Below are positions 19,043-29,823 of a stretch of 52,778 nt of DNA, one piece after another. A program made the translations under genes and the position numbers. A model generated the notes under the pieces. It was not told the origin of the DNA. It worked only from the letters and a program-made list of their open reading frames with translations, and searched no databases. The stretch is from an uncultured Bacteroidales bacterium (GTDB taxonomy: Bacteria > Bacteroidota > Bacteroidia > Bacteroidales > UBA4417), in the NCBI GenBank assembly GCA_903913645.1, contig CAIWMA010000132.1, forward strand, positions 1-52,778, written 5' to 3'. The stretch's first letter is position 1. Each line of letters starts with the position of its first letter.

Positions 19043-20410
19043 ATGAAAAAAAAGCTACTCTTTAGTAATTTTGGACACCAGTGGAATGCACTGGTATCAA
19101 AATTTTTCAGGCTTCAGCGGAGAATAAACTCTCCTGTATTTGCTGAAGTGTATTCCGAAAAGCAACAGAAAAGTCTTTTGGGTAAATTGCAAAACCTTTA
19201 CCACAGACTTGAGAAGATGCAGAACAATGTAGGTATAAAACTTGCTGGTACTGCTCTTGCACTCATGATGGTTTCAGCTGTGGCAGTTGCTCAACCTGCC
19301 GGATACGGGTGGAAAAAAACAACAGCACCTGTATTAAAAAGCAAATGGAATCCGAATAGCAAGTTGCATACTTTTCCGTCTATGGCTATTGCTGATGCTG
19401 ATAAAGACGGAGATGATGATATTTATGTAGGAACCCAGGATGGATACCTGTTGTTTTTTAAAAATGACGGGACCGGCGCTTTTCCTGATTCTTCAGTAAC
19501 GGTTCAGTCTGCTGGAGCTATCATTGATGTTGGCGATTACATGGCACCTGCCTTTGCTGACCTTGATGGTGACGGTAATTTAGATTTATACGCCGGTGAT
19601 TACTATGGCAAAATTCATGTCTTCAAAAATGACGGAGCAGGAAACTTTACAGAAGGTCCATATTTACAGGCTGACGGAGTTGACATCCAGATCAACGGAA
19701 CTTATGCTAATCCTACTTTCGCCGACGTTGATAAGGATGGCGATCTGGATTTGTATATTGCTACAACCAACAGTGGTTATGGAGCCGTTGAAGTATACAA
19801 AAACAACGCTGGTGTTTTCACCCACGATGCAGATTTAAATTCAGCTGGCGCTCCATTAGTAATAGGATATTCTTATACATCATGTGCTTTTGCAGATATG
19901 GATAAGGACGGAAATATGGATTTATATGTTGGTACTGGCGGAGCCGGAAGAGATTTCCTCAACTACTATAAGAATGATGGTACGGCTTTCGGAGCTGTTG
20001 ATTCACTTGTATATTCCGATGGCCCGGCTAATACAGTTATTCATGAGTTTGGCCGGTATTCCGATCCTACATTTGCCGACATGGATAAAGATGGCAACCT
20101 GGAACTCTGGGCAATGGATTGGGCTTGTAACTTATCCGTATGGAAATATGGCTTGCTGAATACAAACGTTCCATCTCTTCAGGATAATAAAAAGATTGTT
20201 GCATACCCTAATCCTGCAACTGACTTTATTACCTTCGGAAAAGCTAACACATTAGCTACGGTGAAAATATTTAATTCACAGGGGAAAATGGTGGCTAATT
20301 TTTCGAATGTTATAGGAAAATTAAATGTTTCGAACCTGAAACGTGGCATATACGTTGTCGAAGTTAATGATGGATCAAAAAGCTACTCACAAAAGCTTGT
20401 TAAAGAATAA
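19043..20410 (+). CDS. FG-GAP/VCBS repeat protein with long N-terminal extension and T9SS sorting domain
   Basis: Five Ca-loop-like repeats (DADKDGDDD, DLDGDGNLD, DVDKDGDLD, DMDKDGNMD, DMDKDGNLE); C-terminus IVAYPNPATDFITF...GIYVVEVNDGSKSYSQKLVKE. Confidence 0.88.
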   Translation: MKKKLLFSNFGHQWNALVSKFFRLQRRINSPVFAEVYSEKQQKSLLGKLQNLYHRLEKMQNNVGIKLAGTALALMMVSAVAVAQPAGYGWKKTTAPVLKSKWNPNSKLHTFPSMAIADADKDGDDDIYVGTQDGYLLFFKNDGTGAFPDSSVTVQSAGAIIDVGDYMAPAFADLDGDGNLDLYAGDYYGKIHVFKNDGAGNFTEGPYLQADGVDIQINGTYANPTFADVDKDGDLDLYIATTNSGYGAVEVYKNNAGVFTHDADLNSAGAPLVIGYSYTSCAFADMDKDGNMDLYVGTGGAGRDFLNYYKNDGTAFGAVDSLVYSDGPANTVIHEFGRYSDPTFADMDKDGNLELWAMDWACNLSVWKYGLLNTNVPSLQDNKKIVAYPNPATDFITFGKANTLATVKIFNSQGKMVANFSNVIGKLNVSNLKRGIYVVEVNDGSKSYSQKLVKE

Positions 20411-20472
20411 TTCCCGGCCATTTCGAGCCAGTAATTATTTTTAAAATTCGATCCATTAAATTTCTTTAAATT

Positions 20473-20514
20473 AAAAAACGAGGCTGTCTCAAAATTGAGA
20501 CAGCCTCGTTTTTT
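20473..20514. terminator. bidirectional intrinsic terminator
   Basis: aaaaaacgaggctgtctcaaaattgagacagcctcgtttttt between convergent genes. Confidence 0.9.
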
Positions 20515-20644
20515 ATGGAATTCTTACAAAGCGAAACAGTTGAATTCTTTATAAAATCCCTTTTTGGAAATCTATTTTTTTATTTAGAAATTACAATTCC
20601 CCCAGAACTATCAATGTTTTTTTACTGTTCTATTCAGTATTCAA

Positions 20645-22246
20645 TTAAAACCCACTTAACTTCATGGTAACTGTTGGAATCAGTAAAAGCCAGGCCACAA
20701 AAGCCAGGAACAGAACAAACGGGATAATAAATTTAACCCATTTACCATATGGAATCTTGGAAATACCCAATACCCCGATCAAAACGCCGGATGTTGGAGC
20801 AATCATATCGGTAATGCCCGATCCAAACTGAAATGACATAATAGTTGCCTGACGTGAAAGCCCGATGATATCGGAAAATTGTGCCATTATCGGAATGGTT
20901 AATGCCGCTTTGGCTGAGCCGGAAGTAATAATAAGGTTAAGCAGCGACATAAATCCATACATAATACTGATAGCCGTTATTTGCCCGGTGCCTTTCAGTG
21001 AATTTGAGAGTGAATAGAGCACGGTATCAATGATCTGACCATCGTTAAGTATAGCAATTATCCCACCTGCAAATCCAACAACCAGAGCTGCCGACACAAT
21101 ATCTTTAACTCCTTCCTGGAATAGTTTCGTGATTTCTGAATTCTTTTTCCCCGCTGCAAAACCCGTAAATATGCCCATGGCCAGGAATAATGCAGCAATT
21201 TCCATTATATACCAATCGTAACCCAGCACTCCAAGGATGAGGTAAAATATGGTAAATGCAAGGATGTTGAGGATATAAAAATGCAAGGATTTGCGAAGTG
21301 CAAAATAACTTGTTACTGCATAAAAAGCCGTCAAAATAGGAAGGAATGGTCCGGTAACGGTATTCAATCCAACTTTCAGATCAGTTGAAGGGTAGTAGAA
21401 TGAATACACCAGCATAATAACAAGGAGCACTCCTGCAACTATCCATGCCGACTTTGGTGTGTAGTAAGCGATCTTCTCAACATCCGATTCAGAGCTTTTT
21501 CTCCAGTAATCATCCTCGTGATACATGATTGATTTTTTGGGATTCTTCTTGATGCGCTTGGCATATATCAATACGAAGGCTATAGCCAGGAAAGTGAAAA
21601 TAAACCAGCAAAGCACCCGGTATTCAATTCCGGTAAACAAGGGAACGCTTGCCAGTCCCTGGGCAATTCCGATGGTAAACGGATTAAGAATTGCGCCGGC
21701 AAAACCCACGTGAGCAGCAAAATAACAAATCCCGATTCCTACCAGCGAATCGTATCCCATCCGGATTGAAAGTTGTACAAATATCAGTGTAAATGCCAGG
21801 GTTTCCTCCGCCATGCCGAAAATCGCCCCGAAAGCACTGAAAATAATCATGATAAATACCATGATGATATTGTCGACTCCAAGCCACCTTATAACTTTCC
21901 ACTTTTCGAACCGCTTGGTTAAAGTAAGGAAAGAGAGTATTCCTATATCAATGGATTTTGTTTCATTCATGATCCAGAAGGCACCGCCAATCATTAAAAT
22001 GAAAACCACAATATGCGACATATTGATAAATCCCTTGTAAAAAGCCGAAAAGATCTGCCAGGTTTGAGGTTGACTATCTACTTGTTTATACGTGTTATTC
22101 ACAATTACAGTTCGTTCAACGCCATTCACTTTAATGGTCTGCCTGTCGTATTTCCCTCCGGGAACGATCCAGGTGAGCATGGCTGCCAGGATAATAATTG
22201 AAAATACAATAACGATGTTGTTAGGAACTTTAAAGTTTTTAAGCAT
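20645..22246 (-). CDS. YfcC family / DcuC-ArcD-like membrane transporter
   Basis: 533 aa polytopic; PNNIVIVFSIIILAAMLTWIVPGGKYDR, MAEETLAFTLIF, HVGFAGAILNPFTIGIAQGLA, SGSAKAALTIPIMAQF. Confidence 0.82.
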   Translation of the reverse strand: MLKNFKVPNNIVIVFSIIILAAMLTWIVPGGKYDRQTIKVNGVERTVIVNNTYKQVDSQPQTWQIFSAFYKGFINMSHIVVFILMIGGAFWIMNETKSIDIGILSFLTLTKRFEKWKVIRWLGVDNIIMVFIMIIFSAFGAIFGMAEETLAFTLIFVQLSIRMGYDSLVGIGICYFAAHVGFAGAILNPFTIGIAQGLASVPLFTGIEYRVLCWFIFTFLAIAFVLIYAKRIKKNPKKSIMYHEDDYWRKSSESDVEKIAYYTPKSAWIVAGVLLVIMLVYSFYYPSTDLKVGLNTVTGPFLPILTAFYAVTSYFALRKSLHFYILNILAFTIFYLILGVLGYDWYIMEIAALFLAMGIFTGFAAGKKNSEITKLFQEGVKDIVSAALVVGFAGGIIAILNDGQIIDTVLYSLSNSLKGTGQITAISIMYGFMSLLNLIITSGSAKAALTIPIMAQFSDIIGLSRQATIMSFQFGSGITDMIAPTSGVLIGVLGISKIPYGKWVKFIIPFVLFLAFVAWLLLIPTVTMKLSGF

Positions 22247-22531
22247 ATTGCCAGGGATTATGTTTGGTGCTATTCATTTCAACAGGCTAAAATAAGAAGA
22301 TAAATTTGAGTAAAGAGTACCGTTTTGTTTTTTATTTCGTGGATTCGCAGTTTTAATGCAGTTTGTCTTTCTGTTTTTGATTTCTTTCATCAGCAAAGCA
22401 AATATTGTGCAAACACCACATCTGTTAATTATCTTCTCCTTCTCTGAATTCGTATTTTATATCCTTCTACATTTGCATTGGATAACTGAGTTAAAATACC
22501 GCTCACTGGTATCAAATATCAGACGACTTGA

Positions 22532-25498
22532 ATGGAAAATCAAAAATTTGTTGTTGCACTACTATCATTCATTAAACCAATAGGTTATGTGATATTGCCT
22601 TATTCGTGCTACAGGGATAACGATAATTTTATCACTGTTCACGAGAGACTCACATCACTTAATATCAGCCGCTATCACGAACTGAGTAATGCCGAATCGG
22701 AGATTATCAAGCTTACCGAAAGCTTCTCAAACCAGGCCATTATCAAACAATTTTCGAAGAAAAATCAGACGCCAAAAGACTTTTTTACAACCCTGGATAA
22801 AAAACTGCTTGATGAAATGATCAGGCCCTTTGTGGAGCGTAAACTTTCGAAAATTATCGAACTGTTACATGCAAATGAAATTCCTTTTTACGAAAGTGAA
22901 AGTACGAACCTACATCCTGAAGACCGGATTACCATTGAAAATGAAAGCCCGCAAGCCAGGTTAAAGTTTACACGTACTGATGAAGGTACGCAATACAAAC
23001 TTCGGGCATATCATTTGAAAAAGGAGATAGTTCTGAACCGTCCCGGAAATAAAATACTTGTAAATGAACCTTGCTGGTACCTGGCTGGCAATAAATTGTT
23101 CAGATTCCCTGACAATATCAGCGGCAAACTTCTTACTCCGTTTAAGAACAAAGATTTTGTTATTATTCCGAAACATATTGAATACAAGTACTTCAGCACA
23201 TTTATCCGAAAAATTGCAAACCGCTGCGACATTGAGGCTGAAGGATTCCAGATATACGATCTCGAACCGGTACCTGATGCCATACTTTCGCTTGAAACTG
23301 ACTGGCAGGGCCGCATGGCACTGATTCTCTCATTTCAATATGGTGATAAGGTTGTTTTGGCCAACAACACGCAAAAAACTTTCACTACACTGATTGCCGA
23401 CGAAAATGGTTTTATATTCAACCGCTTCAGGCGTAACCTGGTATGGGAAGCTAAAAATATCGCATTTCTGAAATCGATGAATCTGAAACAGGTAGAGGCC
23501 ACTTTTTTGTTAGATGAAAATGAGCCGGCACTTTATAAAGGTTACCAGCTGATAGAATGGTTGTCAGCAAACCGGTCGGAACTTTTACAGCACTCGTTTT
23601 CGATAAAACAGCCGGAAAATTCTAAATACCTTTTAGAAATTCCTGTGCTGAACCTCGAAATGCAAACCGGCAAGGATTGGTTCGACTTGAATGGTATGGT
23701 GGTATTAAAGAATTTCGAAATCCCGTTCAGCAAGTTCAGGAATCACATCGTGAATAACAGGAAAGAATACGAACTGCCAACTGGTGAAATTGTAATCCTG
23801 CCTGATGAATGGTTTTCGCGTTACCAGGAAATTATGCTGTATGCAAAAGAGCGCACACAATCTATCAGGCTCAGTAAACATCACTATAAGTTGTTGTCCG
23901 ATATTTTTGTTCCTGAAACTCAGCAACTCGACAATTCCCTTTCGTCTCCGGAGCATATCATCCTGCCGGAACTTACAAATGTAACACTACGTCCTTATCA
24001 GTTGGCTGGTTTCTACTGGATGCATTCGCTGAAACAAAATGGATTAGGCGGGATATTAGCCGACGACATGGGCCTGGGTAAAACACTTCAGACTATTGCC
24101 TTGTTAGCTTCATTTTATCCAAGGAAGGATTGGAATTCGTATCCTGAGGATTTTAGCAGAAATGCACTTTCTTCCGCAACCGCATTTCAACTTGATCTGT
24201 TTGCACAAGCTATTGCTGAAATGGTATCGCCATCAATTTCCAGTTCCCCGGCATCAGTTACCCAGCTTCCATGCAGCCTTATTGTGCTGCCTTCCTCACT
24301 CATTCACAACTGGTTAAACGAATTTTCGCGGTTTGCACCCTGGCTACGGATTTATATCCATTCAGGAGCCAACAGGGTTGCCAGTACGGCTGTTTTTAAG
24401 CGGTTTGATATTGTCCTGACAACCTACGGCACCATGCGCAACGATATTGAAATGTTGAGTGCGTTCAGGTTTGGATATATAATCCTGGATGAAAGTCAAA
24501 CCATCAAAACTCCTGCAGCAAAAGCTACGCAAGCGGTTTTTAATCTTCAGGGTGAATATCGCATGGTACTGACAGGAACTCCCATACAAAATTCTTTATC
24601 GGATATCTGGTCGCAGTTTAATTTCCTGAATCCGGAAATGTTGGGGACGCATCAGCATTTTATGAAATACTATGCAGTACCATTATCAAAAAACCAGGAT
24701 GATCCCATCGCCGAAAAACTCAAAAAACTGATCAACCCGTTCATCCTCCGCAGAACTAAGGAGGAAGTTGCCCCCGAATTGCCCCCGATAACTGAAACTG
24801 CAGTTTTCTGTGAAATGACTGAAGAACAGCAGAGTTTGTATGAAACAGAAAAATCGAAAGTCAGGAACCTCATCATCGAAAATTTTGAATCGGGCGGCGT
24901 TAAAAATTCAGCAGTTTTAGTATTACGTGCTTTAACCATGCTCAGGCAGTTAGCCAATCATCCGCGTATGCTCGACAAGAGTTCCGATGCCGGGAGCGGA
25001 AAATTTAAGGAAGTATCTGATAGCCTCGAAACCGTACTTGCCGAAAATCATAAAGTGCTGATTTTCTCTTCATTTGTTAAACACCTCAACCTTGTTGAAG
25101 AGTATTGCAACGAAAAAGGCTTCAAGTACGCTTTGCTTACAGGCTCTACAACCAACCGCGAAAAGGTTATCAATTCCTTTAAAAAAAGAAGCGACATTCA
25201 GCTGTTTCTGATTTCACTCAAAGCTGGAGGTGTTGGGCTAAATCTCACCGAAGCTGATTATGTGTTTATCCTTGATCCATGGTGGAACCCTGCCGCCGAG
25301 ATGCAGGCGTTAAACCGTGCGCATCGCATTGGTCAGGATAAAAATGTCTTTGTGTACCGGTTTATCACTAAGGAAACTGTTGAGGAAAAAATAGTCCAGC
25401 TGCAGCAAAAGAAAAAGGACCTGGCTGACATGTTTGTAACTTCAGATTCATCCATTGCCGGAATGACACGGAATGAAATCCTGGAAATTTTTATGTGA
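22532..25498 (+). CDS. SNF2-family DEAD/DEAH-box helicase
   Basis: 988 aa; GILADDMGLGKTLQTIALL, LDESQTIKTPAAK, LTGTPIQNSLSDIWSQFNFLNP, SLKAGGVGLNLTEADYVFILDPWWNPAAEMQALNRAHRIGQ. Confidence 0.96.
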   Translation: MENQKFVVALLSFIKPIGYVILPYSCYRDNDNFITVHERLTSLNISRYHELSNAESEIIKLTESFSNQAIIKQFSKKNQTPKDFFTTLDKKLLDEMIRPFVERKLSKIIELLHANEIPFYESESTNLHPEDRITIENESPQARLKFTRTDEGTQYKLRAYHLKKEIVLNRPGNKILVNEPCWYLAGNKLFRFPDNISGKLLTPFKNKDFVIIPKHIEYKYFSTFIRKIANRCDIEAEGFQIYDLEPVPDAILSLETDWQGRMALILSFQYGDKVVLANNTQKTFTTLIADENGFIFNRFRRNLVWEAKNIAFLKSMNLKQVEATFLLDENEPALYKGYQLIEWLSANRSELLQHSFSIKQPENSKYLLEIPVLNLEMQTGKDWFDLNGMVVLKNFEIPFSKFRNHIVNNRKEYELPTGEIVILPDEWFSRYQEIMLYAKERTQSIRLSKHHYKLLSDIFVPETQQLDNSLSSPEHIILPELTNVTLRPYQLAGFYWMHSLKQNGLGGILADDMGLGKTLQTIALLASFYPRKDWNSYPEDFSRNALSSATAFQLDLFAQAIAEMVSPSISSSPASVTQLPCSLIVLPSSLIHNWLNEFSRFAPWLRIYIHSGANRVASTAVFKRFDIVLTTYGTMRNDIEMLSAFRFGYIILDESQTIKTPAAKATQAVFNLQGEYRMVLTGTPIQNSLSDIWSQFNFLNPEMLGTHQHFMKYYAVPLSKNQDDPIAEKLKKLINPFILRRTKEEVAPELPPITETAVFCEMTEEQQSLYETEKSKVRNLIIENFESGGVKNSAVLVLRALTMLRQLANHPRMLDKSSDAGSGKFKEVSDSLETVLAENHKVLIFSSFVKHLNLVEEYCNEKGFKYALLTGSTTNREKVINSFKKRSDIQLFLISLKAGGVGLNLTEADYVFILDPWWNPAAEMQALNRAHRIGQDKNVFVYRFITKETVEEKIVQLQQKKKDLADMFVTSDSSIAGMTRNEILEIFM

Positions 25499-25716
25499 AA
25501 AACCTGTCAATATGTAAAGGGTTCTGTCTTGCTTCCTCTTCGATTGTTGCCCGGTACTGGAAATACAGATTCACAAAAGGACTAATATTTGTTGTGCTTT
25601 TACAAGACGGTTAAATGGTTAACTATTAAAATTCTATATTTGCTCTCCGGCAGAACCATTTGGGCAATGCGACCAAATGTATTTACACCTGATTTAAAAA
25701 CCTTTAGTACAATTCT

Positions 25717-26223
25717 ATGAAAGCCCTATTCTCAATCCTGTTCTGCTTTACAGCCTTCGGCGTGTTCTCACAAAACACTTCACAGTACGATAACATACCT
25801 CTCAATTCAGCGGTTACTTATCGTAAAGCCGAGCCTCAGGTTATACTTGCAGCCGACTATGTTTATTCATCGCCTGTTGATAAAGAAAACATAAACAGGA
25901 AAAACGCCGTCGCGTTCATAATGAAATGGATGGCGGGTACATCCGATTATTCATTTGGTATGGATGAAACCATCAGTAAAATTGCAGGTGGCGACAATGA
26001 AGTCCTGGGAATGTATTTTGTATGCCTAACTAAATATGCACTGGCCAAAGGTAAGGGCGTTGACCGCGAAGAATTAAAGTACAATGCTTATGTGATGCTG
26101 GCAACGTTTTGCGAAAATCCAAATAACAATTACAAGCCCAAAGGCGAAGTAAAGAAAATGATCGACGCTAAAAATCAGGGTAAGTTAAAAGAATTCCTGG
26201 CCTCAAAACAAAAGAAACCATAA
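25717..26223 (+). CDS. exported hypothetical protein
   Basis: 168 aa with signal peptide MKALFSILFCFTAFGVFSQ. Confidence 0.8.
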   Translation: MKALFSILFCFTAFGVFSQNTSQYDNIPLNSAVTYRKAEPQVILAADYVYSSPVDKENINRKNAVAFIMKWMAGTSDYSFGMDETISKIAGGDNEVLGMYFVCLTKYALAKGKGVDREELKYNAYVMLATFCENPNNNYKPKGEVKKMIDAKNQGKLKEFLASKQKKP

Positions 26224-26367
26224 TACCAGTAATTCGTTCCTTTTATTAGGTAAATACCCGAATAAATTGACGTTGAACAATTGAATTCAGAACGGTCCCC
26301 AAGTCTCCCATCGCCTTGTGCTCATTTTTCCTGAAATCCGTAACCTTAAATCCTAATCCCCAATTCC

Positions 26368-27351
26368 TTGACACCGTCCATTTATCTTGCTCCATTCCAG
26401 GGAATCACCGGGGTCACTTTCAGGAATATCTATTCAAAGCATTTCCAGGGAGTAGATAAGCTTTTTACGCCGTTTTTTACCACTATTAACAATGAGTTGA
26501 AACTTCCAACCAGGAAACAGGCTGAGCTTGGCTGCAGTTCTGAAAATGGCGTAGAAGTGGTACCACAGATTTTGAGCAAAGATGCTGATGAAATTATCTG
26601 CTTTGCTCTTTTCTGCGAAAAACAGGGATTCAAAGAACTCAACTGGAACCTGGGATGCCCTTATCCTATGGTAGCCAATAAAAAGCGAGGTTCGGGAATG
26701 CTGCCGTATCCCGAAATGGCAGAAGAAATCCTGCAAAAAGTGATGGCCGAAACTGCTATCCGCTTCTCGGTAAAATGCAGGCTCGGCTATTTTTCGCCTG
26801 ATGAAATCTTCAACCTGATTCCCATTTTCAATCAGTATAAAATATCAGAATTAACTATTCATGCCCGCATCGGGAAGCAGCTTTACAGCGGCGAACCCGA
26901 CCTGGAAACTTTCCGGAAAGCACTTTCATTGCTAACCGTTCCGGTAGTGTATAATGGCGATATCTTTGCGATAAACGATTTTGAAAGAGTTAGTGACTGC
27001 TTCCCTACAATCAATACCTGGATGATCGGACGGGGTTTACTTTCGGATCCGTTTCTTCCTGCTTCAATTAAAGGACTACAACTGCCGTCTGATCGCCAGT
27101 CCGCTATCAGGCAATTTACAAACGAACTGTATCTGGCATACCGGAAACAGCTAAACGATAACCCTGCAGTGCTGGGAATTTTAAAAGAATACTGGCATTA
27201 CTTGGCCGAATCGTTTGACAATCCTCACAAAGTTTTTAAGAAACTAAAAAAGGTGAAAAGGTTTGACGAGTTTGAAGATGAAATTGATTCTGTTTTTAGG
27301 GAATATGAGTGGGTAGGTTCGGAGAAATTGGTAAAGAGAAGCCAGAATTAG
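26368..27351 (+). CDS. dus: tRNA-dihydrouridine synthase
   Basis: LAPFQGITGVTFRNIY, NWNLGCPYPMVANKKRGSGML, HARIGKQLYSG, NGDIFA, IGRGLLSDPF; start is TTG at 26368. Confidence 0.9.
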   Translation: MTPSIYLAPFQGITGVTFRNIYSKHFQGVDKLFTPFFTTINNELKLPTRKQAELGCSSENGVEVVPQILSKDADEIICFALFCEKQGFKELNWNLGCPYPMVANKKRGSGMLPYPEMAEEILQKVMAETAIRFSVKCRLGYFSPDEIFNLIPIFNQYKISELTIHARIGKQLYSGEPDLETFRKALSLLTVPVVYNGDIFAINDFERVSDCFPTINTWMIGRGLLSDPFLPASIKGLQLPSDRQSAIRQFTNELYLAYRKQLNDNPAVLGILKEYWHYLAESFDNPHKVFKKLKKVKRFDEFEDEIDSVFREYEWVGSEKLVKRSQN

Positions 27352-27401
27352 TTTTTAGACATTTCCAACTCCTTTCGGAATATAATCCCGTCTTTTCTGA
27401 A

Positions 27402-27434
27402 ATAAAAAACCCCGCCTTTAAAGCAGGGATATTA
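27402..27434. terminator. weak terminator-like hairpin between convergent genes
   Basis: aaaaaaccccgcctttaaagcagggatatt. Confidence 0.45.
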
Positions 27435-27500
27435 TTAATTCTTTCGCTTTGTCGCTCCTCGCTTAGTCGCTCCGTCTCCGCTCTCCTTTTCTCCCCTCAC

Positions 27501-28499
27501 TTACTTAGGATCGTACGCCCATTTTAGTAAAGTAGCTCCCCAGGTAAATCCACCTCCAAATGCTGCAAGAATTATATTATCTCCTTTGCGGAGTTTTGAT
27601 TCCCATTCCCAGAGGCAAAGCGGGATAGTTGCTGAAGTCGTATTTCCATATCTTTCGATATTGATCATAACCTTTTCTTTTGCAAGCCCCATACGGTTAG
27701 CAACAGCATCAATGATACGCATGTTTGCCTGGTGAGGAACCAGCCAGGCAAGATCGTCAGCTTTCAGGTTATGTTTCTCCATCATTTCGACAGAGATATC
27801 GGCCATTTTAGAAACAGCCCATTTGAAAACGGTCTGACCGTCCTGGTATATAAAATGTTCTTTGTTATCAACAGTCTCGTGCGAAGCAGGACGTTGTGAT
27901 CCGCCGGCTTTCATATATAGATGATGACGGCCGGTGCCGTTTGTTCTGAAAATTGAATCTACCATTCCAACTTCTTCGGTGGTAGGCTCAAGCATTACAG
28001 CGGCAGCGGCATCTCCGAAAAGCGGGCATACAGCGCGATCGGTATAATCAGTAATGGCCGACATTTTATCTGCACCAACAATAATTACTTTTTTATGCGT
28101 TCCTGATTCAATAAATTTTTGTCCAACAGTCAGCGCAAACAGGAAACTGGAACAAGCCGCATTCATATCGTAGCTAAAGGCGTTGGTAATTCCGCATTTA
28201 TCGCTGATAATATTGGCAGTGGCCGGAAACATCATATCTGGTGTAACTGTAGCACATATCACCAGGTCAACATCTTCAGGATTTGTATTTGTCTTAGCTA
28301 AAAGGAGCTTTACAGCTTCTGTTCCCATATCCGAAGAAGCCAAACCTTCGCCTTTTAAAATATGGCGTTCGCGGATACCAATACGGGTCATTATCCATTC
28401 GTCGGTAGTATCAACCATACGGCTTAATTCCTCGTTGTTGAGAATATAATCTGGGGCATATCCAGCAACACCGGTAATAGCGGCTCTAAGTTCAGTCAT
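27501..28499 (-). CDS. fabH: beta-ketoacyl-ACP synthase III (FabH)
   Basis: [65 protein letters not shown]. Confidence 0.96.
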   Translation of the reverse strand: MTELRAAITGVAGYAPDYILNNEELSRMVDTTDEWIMTRIGIRERHILKGEGLASSDMGTEAVKLLLAKTNTNPEDVDLVICATVTPDMMFPATANIISDKCGITNAFSYDMNAACSSFLFALTVGQKFIESGTHKKVIIVGADKMSAITDYTDRAVCPLFGDAAAAVMLEPTTEEVGMVDSIFRTNGTGRHHLYMKAGGSQRPASHETVDNKEHFIYQDGQTVFKWAVSKMADISVEMMEKHNLKADDLAWLVPHQANMRIIDAVANRMGLAKEKVMINIERYGNTTSATIPLCLWEWESKLRKGDNIILAAFGGGFTWGATLLKWAYDPK

Positions 28500-28593
28500 A
28501 AGTTTTTAGTTTCCAGTTGTAAATTAGTAGTTTATGTAAACACAGTTTACAAATTCCGTAATGAATCCTTCCTTGTAATCAGGTCCGAAAAAA

Positions 28594-29559
28594 TTATTCC
28601 ACTACAAAACCTCCATTGAGGTTAAAAAGAGCATGTTTGATCTTTGAAGCAATCTTTGCTTTAAACACGTCGCGTCCAAGTAATACCATATTTTTGATGG
28701 CGATGTCATTCGAAATACCATGCCCCATAATAACGGCACCGTTGATACCCAGAATAGGAGTTCCACCGTAATTTTCATAGTTTAACCTGTGAATATAATC
28801 GTCCACCAGGTTACGCTTTTCCATCAGGTTATAAAAAGATTCGATGAGTTTCAGGATAATATTCCCGGTAAATCCATCGCAAACAATTACATCAGCTGCA
28901 TTTTGAAGAATGTCACGGCCCTCAATATTCCCTATGAAATTAAAATCTTTCGAATCCTTCATCAGGTGGTAGGCTGATTGCGTGGTAAGGTTTCCCTTTT
29001 CTTCTTCATGCCCGATATTGAGCAGTGCAACTCTTGGATTTTTAACACGGTAAACATTCTGCACATAGATGGATCCTATCAGCCCAAACTGATAAAAAAC
29101 ATCAGGTTTAGCATCCGGATTGGTTCCGACATCAACAAGTAAACTGTATCCTCCGACTTCCTGCGGAATAATAGCAGAGGTTAGAGGCCGAACTATTCCA
29201 GGAATTGTTTTTACATTGAAAATTGATCCCACAAGCATAGCACCGCTGTTTCCGGCACTGGCAAAGGAATCAAGTTTTTTGTGCTTCAACAACTGAAACC
29301 CGACACTAATACTGGCATCAGGTTTGCGGGCCATGGCTTTAGTGGGATGTTCACCCATTTCAATAACATCAGCGGCATGTACAATATCGAAAACAGAAGC
29401 TTCGCAACCGCGTTCGTGCAATAACGAACGGATAACGGCTTCCTGACCTATCAAAACGATCCTGTCGTTTACGGATAGCTCCTTAGCTGCAAGAATAGCT
29501 CCATCAATAGCAGCTACCGGCGCAAAATCGCCGCCCATTACATCTAGTCCGATTCTCAT
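28594..29559 (-). CDS. plsX: phosphate acyltransferase PlsX
   Basis: MRIGLDVMGGDFAP, MARKPDASISVGFQLLK, SAGNSGAML, LVDVGTNPDAKP, VCDGFTGNIILK. Confidence 0.96.
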   Translation of the reverse strand: MRIGLDVMGGDFAPVAAIDGAILAAKELSVNDRIVLIGQEAVIRSLLHERGCEASVFDIVHAADVIEMGEHPTKAMARKPDASISVGFQLLKHKKLDSFASAGNSGAMLVGSIFNVKTIPGIVRPLTSAIIPQEVGGYSLLVDVGTNPDAKPDVFYQFGLIGSIYVQNVYRVKNPRVALLNIGHEEEKGNLTTQSAYHLMKDSKDFNFIGNIEGRDILQNAADVIVCDGFTGNIILKLIESFYNLMEKRNLVDDYIHRLNYENYGGTPILGINGAVIMGHGISNDIAIKNMVLLGRDVFKAKIASKIKHALFNLNGGFVVE

Positions 29560-29605
29560 TTAAAGAATCTTTTACTGTACATGATTTGCCGTGTTATAGG
29601 CACAA

Positions 29606-29791
29606 TTAAGCTGTTGTGTTTTTCTCAATAGCGAGACGGCCTTTATAATAGCCACATTCAGGGCATACCCTGTGATAAAGTACTGAGGTGCCACAGTTTG
29701 AGCAAAGTATGAAGGTTGGAGCTTCAAGTTTATAATGTGTCCTGCGTTTTGCTGTTCTCGTTTTCGAGAACCTGTGTTTTGGATTTGGCAT
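29606..29791 (-). CDS. rpmF: 50S ribosomal protein L32
   Basis: MPNPKHRFSKTRTAKRRTHYKLEAPTFILCSNCGTSVLYHRVCPECGYYKGR. Confidence 0.97.
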   Translation of the reverse strand: MPNPKHRFSKTRTAKRRTHYKLEAPTFILCSNCGTSVLYHRVCPECGYYKGRLAIEKNTTA

Positions 29792-29823
29792 TGTATTGTT
29801 TTATTTATTGTTAGTTCAAAAAT

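Noticed and set aside
22356-22583. 75-aa plus-strand ORF overlapping the start of the SNF2 helicase
   Set aside because: Overlaps the strong helicase ORF in another frame; hydrophobic AT-driven composition.
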